Shown in pieces: positions 44,484 to 53,580 of a stretch of 64,000 nt of DNA (positions are counted from its first letter, which is position 1; each line of letters opens with the position of its first letter). The position numbers were made by a program, and so were the translations under genes. The stretch is from Halalkalicoccus jeotgali B3 (GTDB taxonomy: Archaea > Halobacteriota > Halobacteria > Halobacteriales > Halalkalicoccaceae), in contig NC_014297.1 in the NCBI RefSeq assembly GCF_000196895.1, positions 2,061,345 to 2,125,344 of the forward strand, in the 5' to 3' direction. The notes under the pieces were generated by a model, which saw only the letters and a list, made by a program, of their open reading frames with translations, was not told the DNA's origin and searched no databases.

Positions 44484-45626
44484 CTACAGCCCGATCTCCC
44501 GACCGATAACTAACTGTTGGATCTCGCTGGTGCCCTCGCCGATCTCCATCAGCTTGGCGTCGCGATAGAACCGCTGGGGCGCGAAGTCCTCGGTGTAGCC
44601 GTACCCGCCGAGCACCTGCACGGCGTCTTCTGCGACCTCCCGACAGGCCTCGCTGGCGTCGAGTTTCGCGAGCGCGCTCTTTCGGGTGACCTCCTCGCCG
44701 CGGTCGTAGGTCGTGGCGGCGTCGTGGGTGAGCAGGCGGGCACGCTCGGTCTTTCGGTGCATCGCAACGACGGTGTTCCGAACCGCGTCGAACTTCGAGA
44801 TGGGCTGGCCGAACTGCTCGCGTTCGGTGCTATACTTCCGGGCGGCCTCGTAGGCGCCCTGAGCCAGTCCCACTGAGAGGGCCGCAATACTGATCCGCCC
44901 GCCGTCAAGGGTTTTCTTGGTCTGGTTCCAGCCATCGCCCACTTCACCGAGCAGACGGTCCTCGGGCAGTCGCACGTCGTCGAGCTGGATCTCACAGGTC
45001 GGCGAGGCGTTCAGCCCCATCTTCTCCCAGATCGTCGTCACCTCGAAGCCGTCGTCCTCGCGCGGGTCGACGATGAACGTAGAGATACCGTCGTAGCCCG
45101 CCTCGGGATCGGTAACGGCTTTGACGAGGATCGAGCCGGCCTCCGAGGCGTTCGTGATGAACTGCTTGGTTCCGTTGAGGACGTACTCGTCGCCGTCCTT
45201 TTCGGCGCGAGTGTTCATGTCCGAGGCGTCGCTCCCGCTTCCGGGCTCGGTCAATGCCCAGCCGCCGACGTACTCGCCCTCCGCGAGCGGGCGGAGCCAG
45301 CGCTCTTTCTGCTCGTCGGTGCCAAAGAGTTCGATGGGTTTCGAGGCGAGACTGACGTGGGCGGCATACGAGAGACCAATCGAGCCCGAAACCCGTCCCA
45401 GTTCCTCGGTGACGAGCGCGTACATGAGCTGATCGCCGCCGAGCCCGCCGTACTCTTCGCTTATCGGCACGCCCATGATATCGAGATCCGCGAGCTGGTC
45501 GAAGACTTCCTCGGGGTAGCGGTGTTCGGTTTCGATCTCCTGGGCGATGGGTTCGATCTCCTCCTCGCAGAAGTCCCGGACGGTGTCCCGGATCATCCGG
45601 TGTTCGTCAGGGAGCCTGAAATCCAT
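44484..45626 (-). CDS. Acyl-CoA dehydrogenase
   Basis: 380 residues, the family's usual length. Signatures are GGWALTEPGSGSDASDMNT, MGLNASPTCEIQLDDVRLP, ISIAALSVGLAQGAYEAA, and the C-terminal VLGGYGYTEDFAPQRFYRD with IGEGTSEIQ. The glutamate in the IGEGTSE segment is the likely catalytic base. It oxidises acyl-CoA to enoyl-CoA with FAD and passes electrons to ETF. It is related to the copy at 61941; each probably has its own chain-length or branched preference. Confidence 0.92.
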   Translation of the reverse strand: MDFRLPDEHRMIRDTVRDFCEEEIEPIAQEIETEHRYPEEVFDQLADLDIMGVPISEEYGGLGGDQLMYALVTEELGRVSGSIGLSYAAHVSLASKPIELFGTDEQKERWLRPLAEGEYVGGWALTEPGSGSDASDMNTRAEKDGDEYVLNGTKQFITNASEAGSILVKAVTDPEAGYDGISTFIVDPREDDGFEVTTIWEKMGLNASPTCEIQLDDVRLPEDRLLGEVGDGWNQTKKTLDGGRISIAALSVGLAQGAYEAARKYSTEREQFGQPISKFDAVRNTVVAMHRKTERARLLTHDAATTYDRGEEVTRKSALAKLDASEACREVAEDAVQVLGGYGYTEDFAPQRFYRDAKLMEIGEGTSEIQQLVIGREIGL

Positions 45627-45722
45627 AGTCCATCTTGCGCGAGAGCCGGCTTAAAAACAGCGAACGACCGTGATAGACCGGTCGCGAAGCGCCTATACGA
45701 CTCGGGACCCTCCATTCGACCA

Positions 45723-46520
45723 ATGGAGTTCCGTCGGCTGATTCGTGGACGAGTCGACGAGCCACAGCTCGAGCGGATCGGGCGGGAGATCGGCGACCGT
45801 TACGGCCGCGAGAGCGTCCACGTTTCGGTGCTAGAGGTGGACAACTGGCTCTCGACGCCGTGTGTCGTCGACGAGGAATGGTTTGTCAAGGTCATCAGCC
45901 CGCAGAACGCGCTGGTCCACGCGTTCTTTACCGGTGCGCGCAACCTCGGCGTCTTCTCGCGGGGCGAGGAAGGGTTCTTCGAGCGCTTCGAGGACCCCCT
46001 CGAAATGAGCCGCCACGAACTCGAGGCGACGCGAAGAGTCAGGGAAATCGGATTGAACGCTCCCGAGCCGATCGAGGCGTTCGGCGTCGGCGAGTTCGGC
46101 GTCCTCATGCTCGAGTACCTCCCGGAGTTTCGCACCCTCGATCGACTCCCACCCGCCGAGATCGAGACGCTGGCACCCGAACTGTTCTCGGCGCTCGCGC
46201 TCATGCACGATCACAGCCTCGCCCACGGCGACCTCCGCGGTGAGAACGTCCTCGTTCACGGCGGAGAACTGTACTTCATCGACGCGACGAACGTCCGGAA
46301 CGAGGGGCTCTCGACCGCACGAGCCTACGACGTCGCCTGTGCGCTCGCGACGCTCGAACCCGCTCTCGGAACGAAACACACCGTCGAGATCGCCGCCGAA
46401 GTCTACGACACGACGACGCTGCTTGCCGCGCGGGACTTCCTCGATCTCGTCCGGTTACGTCCCGACCACGAGTTCGAGGCCGCGGGGTTGAAAGGCGAGA
46501 TTGAACGGCGAGCGGGGTGA
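45723..46520 (+). CDS. RIO-type serine/threonine kinase-like protein
   Basis: 265 residues from the ATG at 45723. The kinase core has an ATP-lysine in WFVKV (K56), the catalytic loop HGDLRGENV (168-176) with D170 and N175, and the metal aspartate D187 in FIDAT. RIO kinases of archaea take part in ribosome maturation. This one belongs to a shorter, RIO1-like haloarchaeal group of uncertain target. The N-terminus lacks the winged helix typical of Rio2. Confidence 0.8.
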   Translation: MEFRRLIRGRVDEPQLERIGREIGDRYGRESVHVSVLEVDNWLSTPCVVDEEWFVKVISPQNALVHAFFTGARNLGVFSRGEEGFFERFEDPLEMSRHELEATRRVREIGLNAPEPIEAFGVGEFGVLMLEYLPEFRTLDRLPPAEIETLAPELFSALALMHDHSLAHGDLRGENVLVHGGELYFIDATNVRNEGLSTARAYDVACALATLEPALGTKHTVEIAAEVYDTTTLLAARDFLDLVRLRPDHEFEAAGLKGEIERRAG

Positions 46521-46563
46521 CGGGCAACTTTTTACCCTCGCCTCGCAAACCATCCGAACGATT

Positions 46564-48096
46564 ATGAGCCAGCAAGCCACGAGTGTCTCCCGACACTATA
46601 TCGCCGGCGAGTGGACCGACGGGGAAGGCGAAGAGACCTTCGAGAGCGCCAATCCCGCGACCGGCGAGAGCCTCGGGGAGTTCCGACGGGGCACCGAATC
46701 GGACGTAGACCGCGCGCTCGCCGCGGCCGACGGGGCTTTCGAGGAGTGGCGCGCCCTCTCGTATATCGACCGGGCGGAGTACCTCTGGGACATCTACCAC
46801 GAACTCAAGGATCGCCACGAGGAGCTCGGCCGGGTCGTCACCGAGGAGTGTGGCAAGGAGATCAGCGAGGGGAAGGCCGACGTCGCCGAGGCCTGGCATA
46901 TGGTCGAGTGGGCCGCGGGCAACGCCCGCCACCCCCACGGCGACGTGGTTCCCAGCGAGATCCCCGCGAAGGACGCCTACATGCGCCGAAAACCCCGCGG
47001 TGTCGTCGGCTGTATCACGCCGTGGAACTTCCCCGTGGCGATCCCCTTCTGGCATATGGCCGTCTCGCTGGTTGAAGGCAACACCGTCGTCTGGAAGCCC
47101 GCCGAACAGACCCCCCGATGTGGACAGATCATCGCCGAGATGTTCGAGGACGCGGGCATCCCCGAGGGCGTGTTCAACATGGTACAGGGCTTTGGCGACG
47201 CCGGCAACACCATCGTCGAGGACGAGCGCGTTTCCACCGTTCTCTTCACCGGGAGCGCGGAGGTCGGCCACGAGATCGCGGGCAAGGTCGGAAGCGAGCC
47301 CGGGAAACTCGCCGCCTGCGAGATGGGTGGGAAAAACGGGATCATCGTCACCGAACAGGCGGACATGGACACGGCGGTCCACTCGGCGATCATGTCGAGT
47401 TTCAAGACGACCGGCCAGCGCTGCGTATCGAGCGAACGCCTGATCGTTCACACCGACGTCTACGACGAGTTCAAGGACCGCTACGTCGAACTCGCCGAGT
47501 CGGTGAAGATCGGCGACCCAATGGACGAGGACACCTTCATGGGGCCGGTGGTCGACGAGAGCCAGGTCGAGAAATTCCACAAGTACAACGACCTCGCACG
47601 AAAGGAGGGTGGGCGCGTGCTAGTCGACCGCGCTGAGCCCGATGCCGAGGAGCTGCCCGAGGGCTCGGAAGACGGCCACTGGGTCGGCCCCTTCGTCTAT
47701 GAGGTCGACTACGACCCGGAGCTTCGCTGCCTGCAGGAGGAGGTCTTCGGCCCCCACGTCGCCCTGGTGGAGTACAGCGGCGACGTCGAGGAGGCCATCG
47801 ACATCCACAACGACACGCCCTACGGGCTCGCGGGCGCGATCATAAGCGAGGACTACCGCCAGATCAACGCCTTCCGGGACTACGGCGAGGTCGGACTGGG
47901 CTACGCGAACCTGCCGTGTATCGGCGCGGAGGTCCACCTGCCCTTCGGCGGGGTCAAGAAGTCGGGCAACGGGTATCCGAGCGCGCGCGAAGTGATAGAA
48001 GCGGTCACCGAGCGCACTGCCTTTACCCTGAACAACTCCCGGGACATCGAGATGGCTCAAGGGCTCTCGGCGGATATTACGACGAGCGAGAACTGA
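46564..48096 (+). CDS. NAD(P)-dependent aldehyde dehydrogenase
   Basis: 510 residues. The catalytic residues are N155 (PWNFP), E253 (CEMGGKN) and C287 (GQRCVSSERL). The nucleotide-binding signature is FTGSAEVGHEIA. The final part contains VFGPHVALVEY and LPFGGVKKSGNGYPSAREV. It oxidises aldehydes to carboxylic acids. The closest family resemblance is to aminoadipate-semialdehyde or succinate-semialdehyde-type enzymes, but the substrate is not certain. Confidence 0.9.
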   Translation: MSQQATSVSRHYIAGEWTDGEGEETFESANPATGESLGEFRRGTESDVDRALAAADGAFEEWRALSYIDRAEYLWDIYHELKDRHEELGRVVTEECGKEISEGKADVAEAWHMVEWAAGNARHPHGDVVPSEIPAKDAYMRRKPRGVVGCITPWNFPVAIPFWHMAVSLVEGNTVVWKPAEQTPRCGQIIAEMFEDAGIPEGVFNMVQGFGDAGNTIVEDERVSTVLFTGSAEVGHEIAGKVGSEPGKLAACEMGGKNGIIVTEQADMDTAVHSAIMSSFKTTGQRCVSSERLIVHTDVYDEFKDRYVELAESVKIGDPMDEDTFMGPVVDESQVEKFHKYNDLARKEGGRVLVDRAEPDAEELPEGSEDGHWVGPFVYEVDYDPELRCLQEEVFGPHVALVEYSGDVEEAIDIHNDTPYGLAGAIISEDYRQINAFRDYGEVGLGYANLPCIGAEVHLPFGGVKKSGNGYPSAREVIEAVTERTAFTLNNSRDIEMAQGLSADITTSEN

Positions 48097-48143
48097 AAGG
48101 ATGGTGAACGGGGCCGGGCCAGACCCCGCTCGATAGGCACTGC

Positions 48144-48159
48144 GCTGGTTTCCACCAGC
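48144..48159 (+). terminator. Hairpin downstream of the aldehyde dehydrogenase gene
   Basis: GCTGGT and ACCAGC form a perfect 6-bp stem with a TTCC loop, 48 bp after the stop codon. It has no U-tract directly after it. It could mark the transcript end. Confidence 0.35.
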
Positions 48160-48184
48160 ACGCTCTGCTACGAGGGCGGGGAGT

Positions 48185-48385
48185 ATCAGTATACAGTTGC
48201 TAACGACGGTTAGGGACGTACTACGCGGTTCGAGACGAGGCGGGAGATGGACCGTCCGGGAGCGGTCCGGTGGAGCGCGACGCGGGTTGTGTGTGCCGTC
48301 AAGCGAGAAAAGCGCTCTTCGGCACTTCCTCCTCAGGGGTCGGGCCTAATAAACGTGTTTGCTCGGCCCTGACGGGTGCTACCAC
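48185..48385 (+). other. Structured gap, possible non-coding RNA
   Basis: No gene is seen between the aldehyde dehydrogenase and nitrilase genes. Three stem-loops can be drawn here: GGACCG/CGGTCC (48249-48268); GTGCCG with inner AGCG pairing to CGCT and CGGCAC (48293-48325); and TCAGGG/CCCTGA (48333-48372). A TATA-like AGTATCAGTATACAG at 48182-48196 precedes them. This could be a small RNA or simply a set of terminators. Confidence 0.3.
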
Positions 48386-48398
48386 GCCCCGATTCGAC

Positions 48399-49208
48399 TC
48401 ACGACCGGCGATCACCCAGCGCCGGAAACTCCTCGCGGACCCGCTCGACCCTGCCGGGATCGATCTCGCTCGTGACCAGGGTCGGATCGTCGGCCGCACT
48501 CGCGAGCGTCGTTCCCCAGGGATCGAAGACCGTCGAGCGACCCAGTAACCGTGTCCCTTCGTACTCGGCGCTTCCGTTGACGGTCGCGACGTAACACTGG
48601 TTCTCGATGGCACGCGCCCGCGAGAGGGTCGTCCAGTGCTCGACGCGCGGGTAGGGCCACGCGCTCGGGACGAGTACCAGCGAGACGCCCTCCTCGACGA
48701 GTTCGCGATAGAGTTCGGGGAATCGTAGATCGTAACAGGTGGTGATCCCGACGGTGAACCCCTCGATCTCACAGACTCCCGAGAGGGGGTCCTCGCCCGG
48801 AACCAGCAGTTCGGCTTCGGCCGACTCGTAGCCGAAGAGGTGGTGTTTCCGGTAGACGGCCCGACGCTCGCCCGCCCGGTCGAACAGGACGGCGGTGTTC
48901 GCGAGCCCTTCGTCGGCGGGCGTCGCGACGTCGCTCGTCTCCGCGAGGTCCTCGACGATTGTCCCCGAAAGCACGTTGATTCCGGATTCGGCGGCGGCTT
49001 CCGAGAGCCGCGAGAGCGTCGGGCCCGAGAGTCCCTCGGCGGCGCGTTCGTAGGCCTCGAACGCGAAGTAACCGACGTTGAATATCTCCGGGAGACAGAC
49101 GATATCCGCGTCGCGACCCGCGGCGTCGTCGATGGCCTCGATGGCCCGCTCGACGTTTCCCTTGACGTCGCCGTGTTCGATGTCCAGTTGCGCGAGTGCG
49201 ATCTTCAT
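48399..49208 (-). CDS. Carbon-nitrogen hydrolase (nitrilase superfamily)
   Basis: 269 residues. The catalytic triad is E41 (CLPEIF), K121 (YRKHHLFG) and C158 (TTCYDLRFPE). The family is wide (omega-amidase, carbamoylputrescine hydrolase and others). The YRKHHLFG and CYDLRFPELYR blocks favour an omega-amidase/Nit2-like branch, so a dicarboxylic monoamide substrate is plausible. It is the second gene of a coupled pair, its start overlapping the stop of the SRPBCC gene by 4 bases. Confidence 0.88.
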   Translation of the reverse strand: MKIALAQLDIEHGDVKGNVERAIEAIDDAAGRDADIVCLPEIFNVGYFAFEAYERAAEGLSGPTLSRLSEAAAESGINVLSGTIVEDLAETSDVATPADEGLANTAVLFDRAGERRAVYRKHHLFGYESAEAELLVPGEDPLSGVCEIEGFTVGITTCYDLRFPELYRELVEEGVSLVLVPSAWPYPRVEHWTTLSRARAIENQCYVATVNGSAEYEGTRLLGRSTVFDPWGTTLASAADDPTLVTSEIDPGRVERVREEFPALGDRRS

Positions 49209-49642
49209 CGGTCCCGTTCGGCGAGGTATTCCCGGATCGCCTCTTCGAGGTTCTCGAGTTCCGAATCGAGATTACGTTTGAAAAAGCGCTCGACGCCCGG
49301 GAGCTTGCCGTCGACGACGAACTCGTTGGAGAGACGACAGCCCCCCTCTACCTCCTCGAGGCGGTGGGTCCCGGTGACGCGCATGACCTTCGATCGACCG
49401 ACGAACTCGACGTACCGGGGCGGATCGCGCTCGGTGTCCTCGGTCTCGACACGGGCGGCCCGCCGGATTACCGGAACCGGGATGTCGATGTACCAGGTCG
49501 CCTTGCGGCCCGCCTCGTCTTCGAGTTCGTACTCGGAGACGACGCTGATCGCCCGTGCTCGCTGCTCTGGATCGGAGATAAACTCCCAGACTTCCTCGCA
49601 GGTCGCCGGTAGCGTGAACTGTCGTTGAACCCGGACGGTCAT
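49205..49642 (-). CDS. SRPBCC (START-like) domain protein
   Basis: 145 residues from the ATG at 49642. The fold is indicated by RQFTLPATCEEVWEFISDPE at the start, a curved sheet with VMRVTGTHRLEEVEGGCRLS, and a long C-terminal helix (FFKRNLDSELENLEEAIREY). These domains bind hydrophobic ligands in a deep pocket. Coupled to a nitrilase gene. The ligand is not known. Confidence 0.8.
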   Translation of the reverse strand: MTVRVQRQFTLPATCEEVWEFISDPEQRARAISVVSEYELEDEAGRKATWYIDIPVPVIRRAARVETEDTERDPPRYVEFVGRSKVMRVTGTHRLEEVEGGCRLSNEFVVDGKLPGVERFFKRNLDSELENLEEAIREYLAERDR

Positions 49643-49681
49643 ACTACGAATCGGGGACCCTGCGATCAAAAAGACGCCGGA

Positions 49682-49906
49682 TCAACTCAGTGTGACCTTC
49701 CACGTCGTCGAGCGCGAGCGGCCCCACTTCTCGATCTCGACCTCGTCGGTCTTCTCGTCGAGGTACGGCAGACGCGCGCCGACCTGTTTCGAGGAGAGGC
49801 CGAGCGCCTTCGCAATGTGCTTCGATCGGAAGTAGCTCTCGCCGGCCGAGACGCTGTCACGGAGGTAGGCGAGAATACGTTGATCCTCATCCGTGATATT
49901 GCTCAT
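49682..49906 (-). CDS. Small winged-helix protein (DUF7123-like)
   Basis: 74 residues that read as one winged-helix DNA-binding domain: EDQRILAYLRDSVSAGESYF, the recognition region KHIAKALGLSSKQVGARLPY, and a wing with VEIEKWGRSRSTTWKVTLS. It resembles a haloarchaeal family that is conserved but uncharacterised. It may be a small transcription regulator. It stands alone with 39 bp to the next gene on its 3' side. Confidence 0.75.
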   Translation of the reverse strand: MSNITDEDQRILAYLRDSVSAGESYFRSKHIAKALGLSSKQVGARLPYLDEKTDEVEIEKWGRSRSTTWKVTLS

Positions 49907-49952
49907 CGGACGGAAGTAGGGCGCAGACGGACTTTAACATTTCCCGCCCGCC

Positions 49953-50138
49953 CTATGCGTAGAGGTGGACGGCCACCACGAGGATCAACCCGGCGACCAC
50001 CGCCGCCGCAAACCCCCACGCGCCGACCAGTCCGCCCGGGGCCGCGAGCATCCCGACCGCGCCGCCGGCCGCGAGCAGTCCGAACAACAACCCGATACCC
50101 AGTCCTTTATCCGACGTCACCCGTGTCGTGCGTGCCAT
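49953..50138 (-). CDS. Small membrane protein (DUF7525-like)
   Basis: 61 residues from the ATG at 50138: a short basic N-terminus (ARTTRVTSDKG) and two hydrophobic helices (~13-33 and ~39-60). The length and composition agree with a small haloarchaeal family of unknown function. Confidence 0.6.
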   Translation of the reverse strand: MARTTRVTSDKGLGIGLLFGLLAAGGAVGMLAAPGGLVGAWGFAAAVVAGLILVVAVHLYA

Positions 50139-50224
50139 TACTGGCCATACGCACAGGTGGGGCTTAGTGCGTTGTGGTTCGTTCGGGCGGCGTGAGCCCG
50201 CCGCAGGGCGGAATCTACCGACCG

Positions 50225-51481
50225 TCAGGGGAAGGTACCGCCTTCCTCGAAGGCCCGCACCACGCGGTCGATGGCGACGACGTAGGCCGCAGTCCGGAAG
50301 TTCGGCACGTCGTTGTCCTCGTAGGCCTCGATGAGGTCCTCGAAGGCGGTGACGATCACCTCCTCGAGTTCGTCGTTGACTCGATCTTCGTCCCAGTAGA
50401 AGCGCTGGCGGTTCTGGACCCACTCGAAGTAACTCACCGTCACGCCGCCTGCGTTCGCGAGGATGTCGGGGAAGACGTCGACCTCGCGTTCGGCCAGCAC
50501 GTCGTCCGCGTCGGGCGTCAGGGGACCGTTTGCGGCCTCGACGATCACGTCGGCTGCGACCTCGCGGGCCAACTCCTTGTCGATGGCATTCTCGAGGGCC
50601 GCGGGCACGAGCAAGTCGACGTCGAGCGTCAGCAGGTCCTCGCCGGAGAGTTCCTCGTCGGCGCCGGAGAAGTCGCTGACGCTACCCGTTTCGTCCTTGT
50701 GATCGCGCACCGCCTGCGTGTCGAGTCCCGACTCGGTATAGATCGCGCCCGAGGAGTCCGAGACGGAGACGATCGTCGCGCCCTGTTGTTCGAGCAGGTT
50801 CGCAGCGATCCAGCCCGCGTTGCCGTAGCCCTGCACGGCGACCGTCGCGTCGCTTATATCGCGTCCGAGATAGGAGAAGGCCTCGCGGGCGGTGAGCATG
50901 GTCGAGCGGCCCGTCGCCTCGACGCGACCCTCGCTGCCGCCGCTTTCGATGGCCTTGCCGGTGACGACGCCCGGTGCGGTGGTGTTCTCGAGGGTCTCGT
51001 AGGTGTCCTTGAGCCAGTTCATCTCGCGCTGGCCGGTGTTGACGTCGGGGGCCGGAACGTCCCGATCCTCACCGATCAGCGGACGCAGTTCGGTCGCGAA
51101 GGCGCGGGTGATCCGTTCGAGTTCCGCCTCGGAGTACTGGGCGGGGTCGATGACGATCCCGCCCTTCCCGCCGCCGTAGGGGATGCCGACGATCGCAGTT
51201 TTGTACACCATCCACCCCGACAGCGCCATCACCTCGTCCCGGGAGACGTTCGGGTGATAGCGGATCCCACCCTTGTACGGGCCCCGGTCCCCGTTGAACT
51301 GCGAGCGGAAGGCCCGAAACCGACCCAGCGAACCGTCGTCCAGTTCGACAGAGAGGTTCGTCTCGAGGACGCGCTGGGGGTGTTTCAGTCGCCCGAGGAC
51401 GTCCTCGTCGACGTCGAGGTAGGCGGCCGCGTCGTCGATCTGCTCCTGGAGACTCTCGAATGGGTTCGCTTCCTCGTCCAT
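50225..51481 (-). CDS. gdhB: Glutamate dehydrogenase (Glu/Leu/Phe/Val family)
   Basis: 418 residues, the typical hexameric GDH size. Family motifs are the substrate-binding [11 protein letters not shown], the catalytic region [19 protein letters not shown], and the Rossmann motif [20 protein letters not shown]. It interconverts glutamate and 2-oxoglutarate with ammonia. Its promoter lies in a 70-bp gap that contains a perfect palindrome. Coenzyme preference was not assigned. Confidence 0.93.
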   Translation of the reverse strand: MDEEANPFESLQEQIDDAAAYLDVDEDVLGRLKHPQRVLETNLSVELDDGSLGRFRAFRSQFNGDRGPYKGGIRYHPNVSRDEVMALSGWMVYKTAIVGIPYGGGKGGIVIDPAQYSEAELERITRAFATELRPLIGEDRDVPAPDVNTGQREMNWLKDTYETLENTTAPGVVTGKAIESGGSEGRVEATGRSTMLTAREAFSYLGRDISDATVAVQGYGNAGWIAANLLEQQGATIVSVSDSSGAIYTESGLDTQAVRDHKDETGSVSDFSGADEELSGEDLLTLDVDLLVPAALENAIDKELAREVAADVIVEAANGPLTPDADDVLAEREVDVFPDILANAGGVTVSYFEWVQNRQRFYWDEDRVNDELEEVIVTAFEDLIEAYEDNDVPNFRTAAYVVAIDRVVRAFEEGGTFP

Positions 51482-51530
51482 CGCTCGGTTTCACACCCAC
51501 CGCGGAGTTAAGCGTGCCGGAATGTATATC

Positions 51531-51543
51531 ATATTAGTAATAT
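51531..51543 (-). promoter_or_regulatory. Palindrome in the gdhB promoter region
   Basis: ATATTAGTAATAT is a perfect 13-bp palindrome 50 bp upstream of the gdhB start. The AT-rich run around it, with GATATACATT on the gdhB strand, likely contains the TATA box. The palindrome could bind a dimeric regulator of nitrogen metabolism. Confidence 0.4.
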
Positions 51544-51551
51544 CTATGCCC

Positions 51552-52394
51552 TTAGTCGTCCCACGAGCCCGCGAGGCGGGCGTGCTCGCGGACCCGCTCG
51601 GCGCGCGCTAGAAGCGGGGCGTCGATCATCTCGCCGGCGACGCGAAAGACGCCCCGATCCTCGGCCTCGGCGCGCTCGCGGGCCGCGAGGACCCGGCGCG
51701 CCCACTCGATCTCCGCCGGGTCGGGCGCGAAGGCCTCGTTGATCGGTCCCACCTGACTAGGGTGGATCGCCATCTTCCCGTCGTAGCCCAGCCCGAGCGC
51801 AAAGCGCGTCTCGCTTGCGAGGCCCTCGCGGTCCTCGATGTCGGTGTAGACGGTGTCGATCGCCCCGACGTCGGCGGCGCTGGCGGCGATTACGACCCGC
51901 TCGCGGGCGTACAGCACTTCCGTCCCCTCGTCGGTGCGGGTCGCGCCGATGTCCGCCGCGAGGTCCTCGGCCCCGAAGACGAGCGCGTCGGTCGCCTCGT
52001 GGGCCGCGATCTCCGGAGCGGCGAGCACCCCGGCGGCGCTCTCGATCAGCGCGAGGACCGGCAGCGACCGGCCGTACTCCCGAACGGCCCCGTCGAGTCG
52101 CTCGACGGATCCCTCCTCGGCGACCTTCGGCAGCATCAGGCTGTCCGGCCGGACCCGTTCGAGGAGCGCGAGGTCGGGTTCGAACGCGGGATTGACCCGA
52201 AGACAGACCTCACAGTCGGGGTCGAACGCCGGGTCGGCGAGGAGTTCGGCGACCGCCTCGCGGGCCGCCGGTTTGCGGTCGGGTGAGACGGCGTCCTCGA
52301 GGTCGAAGACGATCACGTCCGCGCCCGCATCGGGGGCCTTCCGGAGCATCTCGGGGCGATCGCCGGGGGTGAACATGACGCTTCGGCGAGTCAT
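51552..52394 (-). CDS. citE: HpcH/HpaI aldolase / CitE-type acyl-CoA lyase
   Basis: 280 residues from the ATG at 52394; a longer reading starts at 52418. The TIM-barrel family motifs are RSVMFTPGDRPEMLRKA, VIVFDLEDAVSPDRK, LRVNPAFEPD, LMLPKVA, ALIESAAGVL, LVFGAEDLAADIGA and YDGKMAIHPSQVGPINEAF. The acidic metal ligands are in the ESAAG and GAEDL segments. Members cleave malyl-CoA, methylmalyl-CoA or citramalyl-CoA, or act as CitE subunits. No citrate lyase alpha/gamma genes are near. Neighbours suggest a role in C4/C5-CoA metabolism. Confidence 0.88.
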   Translation of the reverse strand: MTRRSVMFTPGDRPEMLRKAPDAGADVIVFDLEDAVSPDRKPAAREAVAELLADPAFDPDCEVCLRVNPAFEPDLALLERVRPDSLMLPKVAEEGSVERLDGAVREYGRSLPVLALIESAAGVLAAPEIAAHEATDALVFGAEDLAADIGATRTDEGTEVLYARERVVIAASAADVGAIDTVYTDIEDREGLASETRFALGLGYDGKMAIHPSQVGPINEAFAPDPAEIEWARRVLAARERAEAEDRGVFRVAGEMIDAPLLARAERVREHARLAGSWDD

Positions 52395-52500
52395 GGCGGT
52401 CGTTCGATCCCGATCCATATCGGTCTACTCCCGTCGGCGGAGATGGGTGATGGGAAAGGGTTTACCACGAACTCGGACGAAAGAGTGAGGTGATGATCCG

Positions 52501-53055
52501 ATGATCGACACGGCGTTCCTCTCCGGAGGGGGGTGGTTGGCGGGGATCGAGGGCATGCGGGCCATCGTCGAGACGGCGACTGGATGGCCGGGCGTCGGGA
52601 TCGTCTTTGCGTACTCGTTTCTCATCGCCTTCGCCCTGCCGGGTCCGAGCGAGATCGTGCTGGTCGCGCCCCTCGACATCGCGCCAACGCGGGCGGCGAC
52701 GCTCGGAGTCATCGTTCTCACCAGCGCGATCGGCAAGGCGATCGGGAGCGTGTTTGCCTTTCACATCGGGCAGGAGGCCAAACACGCCGGTCCGATCGTG
52801 CGCTGGCTCGAACGCTCGCGTTTCGACGTCATCTCGTGGTCCGAAAAACGGACGGTCGGGATCGCCCAGAAGTACGGGTACGCGGGACTCGCACTCGCCC
52901 TCTGTGTGCCGTTTTTCCCGGACACCGTCTCGATCTATGCGTTTGCCGTCCTTGAGGAGAACTACTGGAAGTTCGCACTCGCGACGTTCGTCGGGAGCCT
53001 CGGCCGACTCCTCGTGACACTCGGGGTCTTCGGCGGGGCCGCCGGCTTGTTGTAA
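52501..53055 (+). CDS. YqaA/VTT-domain membrane protein
   Basis: 184 residues with about four to five hydrophobic segments. The VTT (SNARE-associated, DedA-like) pattern shows as FALPGPSEIVLVAP near 40-55, an amphipathic re-entrant stretch GKAIGSVFAFHIGQEA, and CVPFFPDTVSIYAFAVLEEN. This short form matches the YqaA branch. DedA-like proteins are implicated in lipid scrambling and membrane homeostasis. Confidence 0.8.
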   Translation: MIDTAFLSGGGWLAGIEGMRAIVETATGWPGVGIVFAYSFLIAFALPGPSEIVLVAPLDIAPTRAATLGVIVLTSAIGKAIGSVFAFHIGQEAKHAGPIVRWLERSRFDVISWSEKRTVGIAQKYGYAGLALALCVPFFPDTVSIYAFAVLEENYWKFALATFVGSLGRLLVTLGVFGGAAGLL

Positions 53056-53130
53056 TCGCATCCGAGGACCGGACGCCAACGGAAAAACCCCCAGCGTTTT
53101 GCCCGCCGGAACCGACTCGGCAGTAGGGAG

Positions 53131-53580
53131 ATGCCCGGACTGTACTACGAGGAGTTCGAGGTCGGCGAGACGATCGAACACGAAAAGCGCCGCACAGTGA
53201 GTGAATCGGACAACCAACGCTTCTGTGACATGACCATGAACCAACAGCCCCTTCACCTCGACGGGGAGTTCGCCTCAGAGAGCCAGTTCGGCGAGCGCCT
53301 CGTCAACGGCCTCTACACGATGAGTCTCGCCGTCGGGCTCTCGATACCCGAGACGACCGACGGCACCATCGTCGCGAACCTCTCGTACGACGACGTCTCG
53401 CATCCCCGGCCGGTGTTTCACGGCGATACGCTCCGCGCCCGATCGACCGTCACCGAGAAACGCGAGACGAGCGACGGTGAGCGCGGCGTGGTCACCATGC
53501 ACGTCGAGGCGCTGAACCAACGCGAGGAACTGGTCTGTGAGTTCGACCGGACGGTCCTCTCGCTCCGAACCGATAGCTAG
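53131..53580 (+). CDS. MaoC-family enoyl-CoA hydratase-like protein
   Basis: 149 residues, one hot-dog domain. The hydratase motif region reads SESDNQRFCDMTMNQQPLHL (45-64), where (R)-specific hydratases have GDxNPLH. The histidine is kept but the usual catalytic Asp appears as Asn/Gln. Genes of this branch often pair with CitE-like lyases, as here (the lyase is 0.7 kb away). That suggests hydration of mesaconyl-CoA or itaconyl-CoA-type substrates, inferred from context. Confidence 0.85.
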   Translation: MPGLYYEEFEVGETIEHEKRRTVSESDNQRFCDMTMNQQPLHLDGEFASESQFGERLVNGLYTMSLAVGLSIPETTDGTIVANLSYDDVSHPRPVFHGDTLRARSTVTEKRETSDGERGVVTMHVEALNQREELVCEFDRTVLSLRTDS

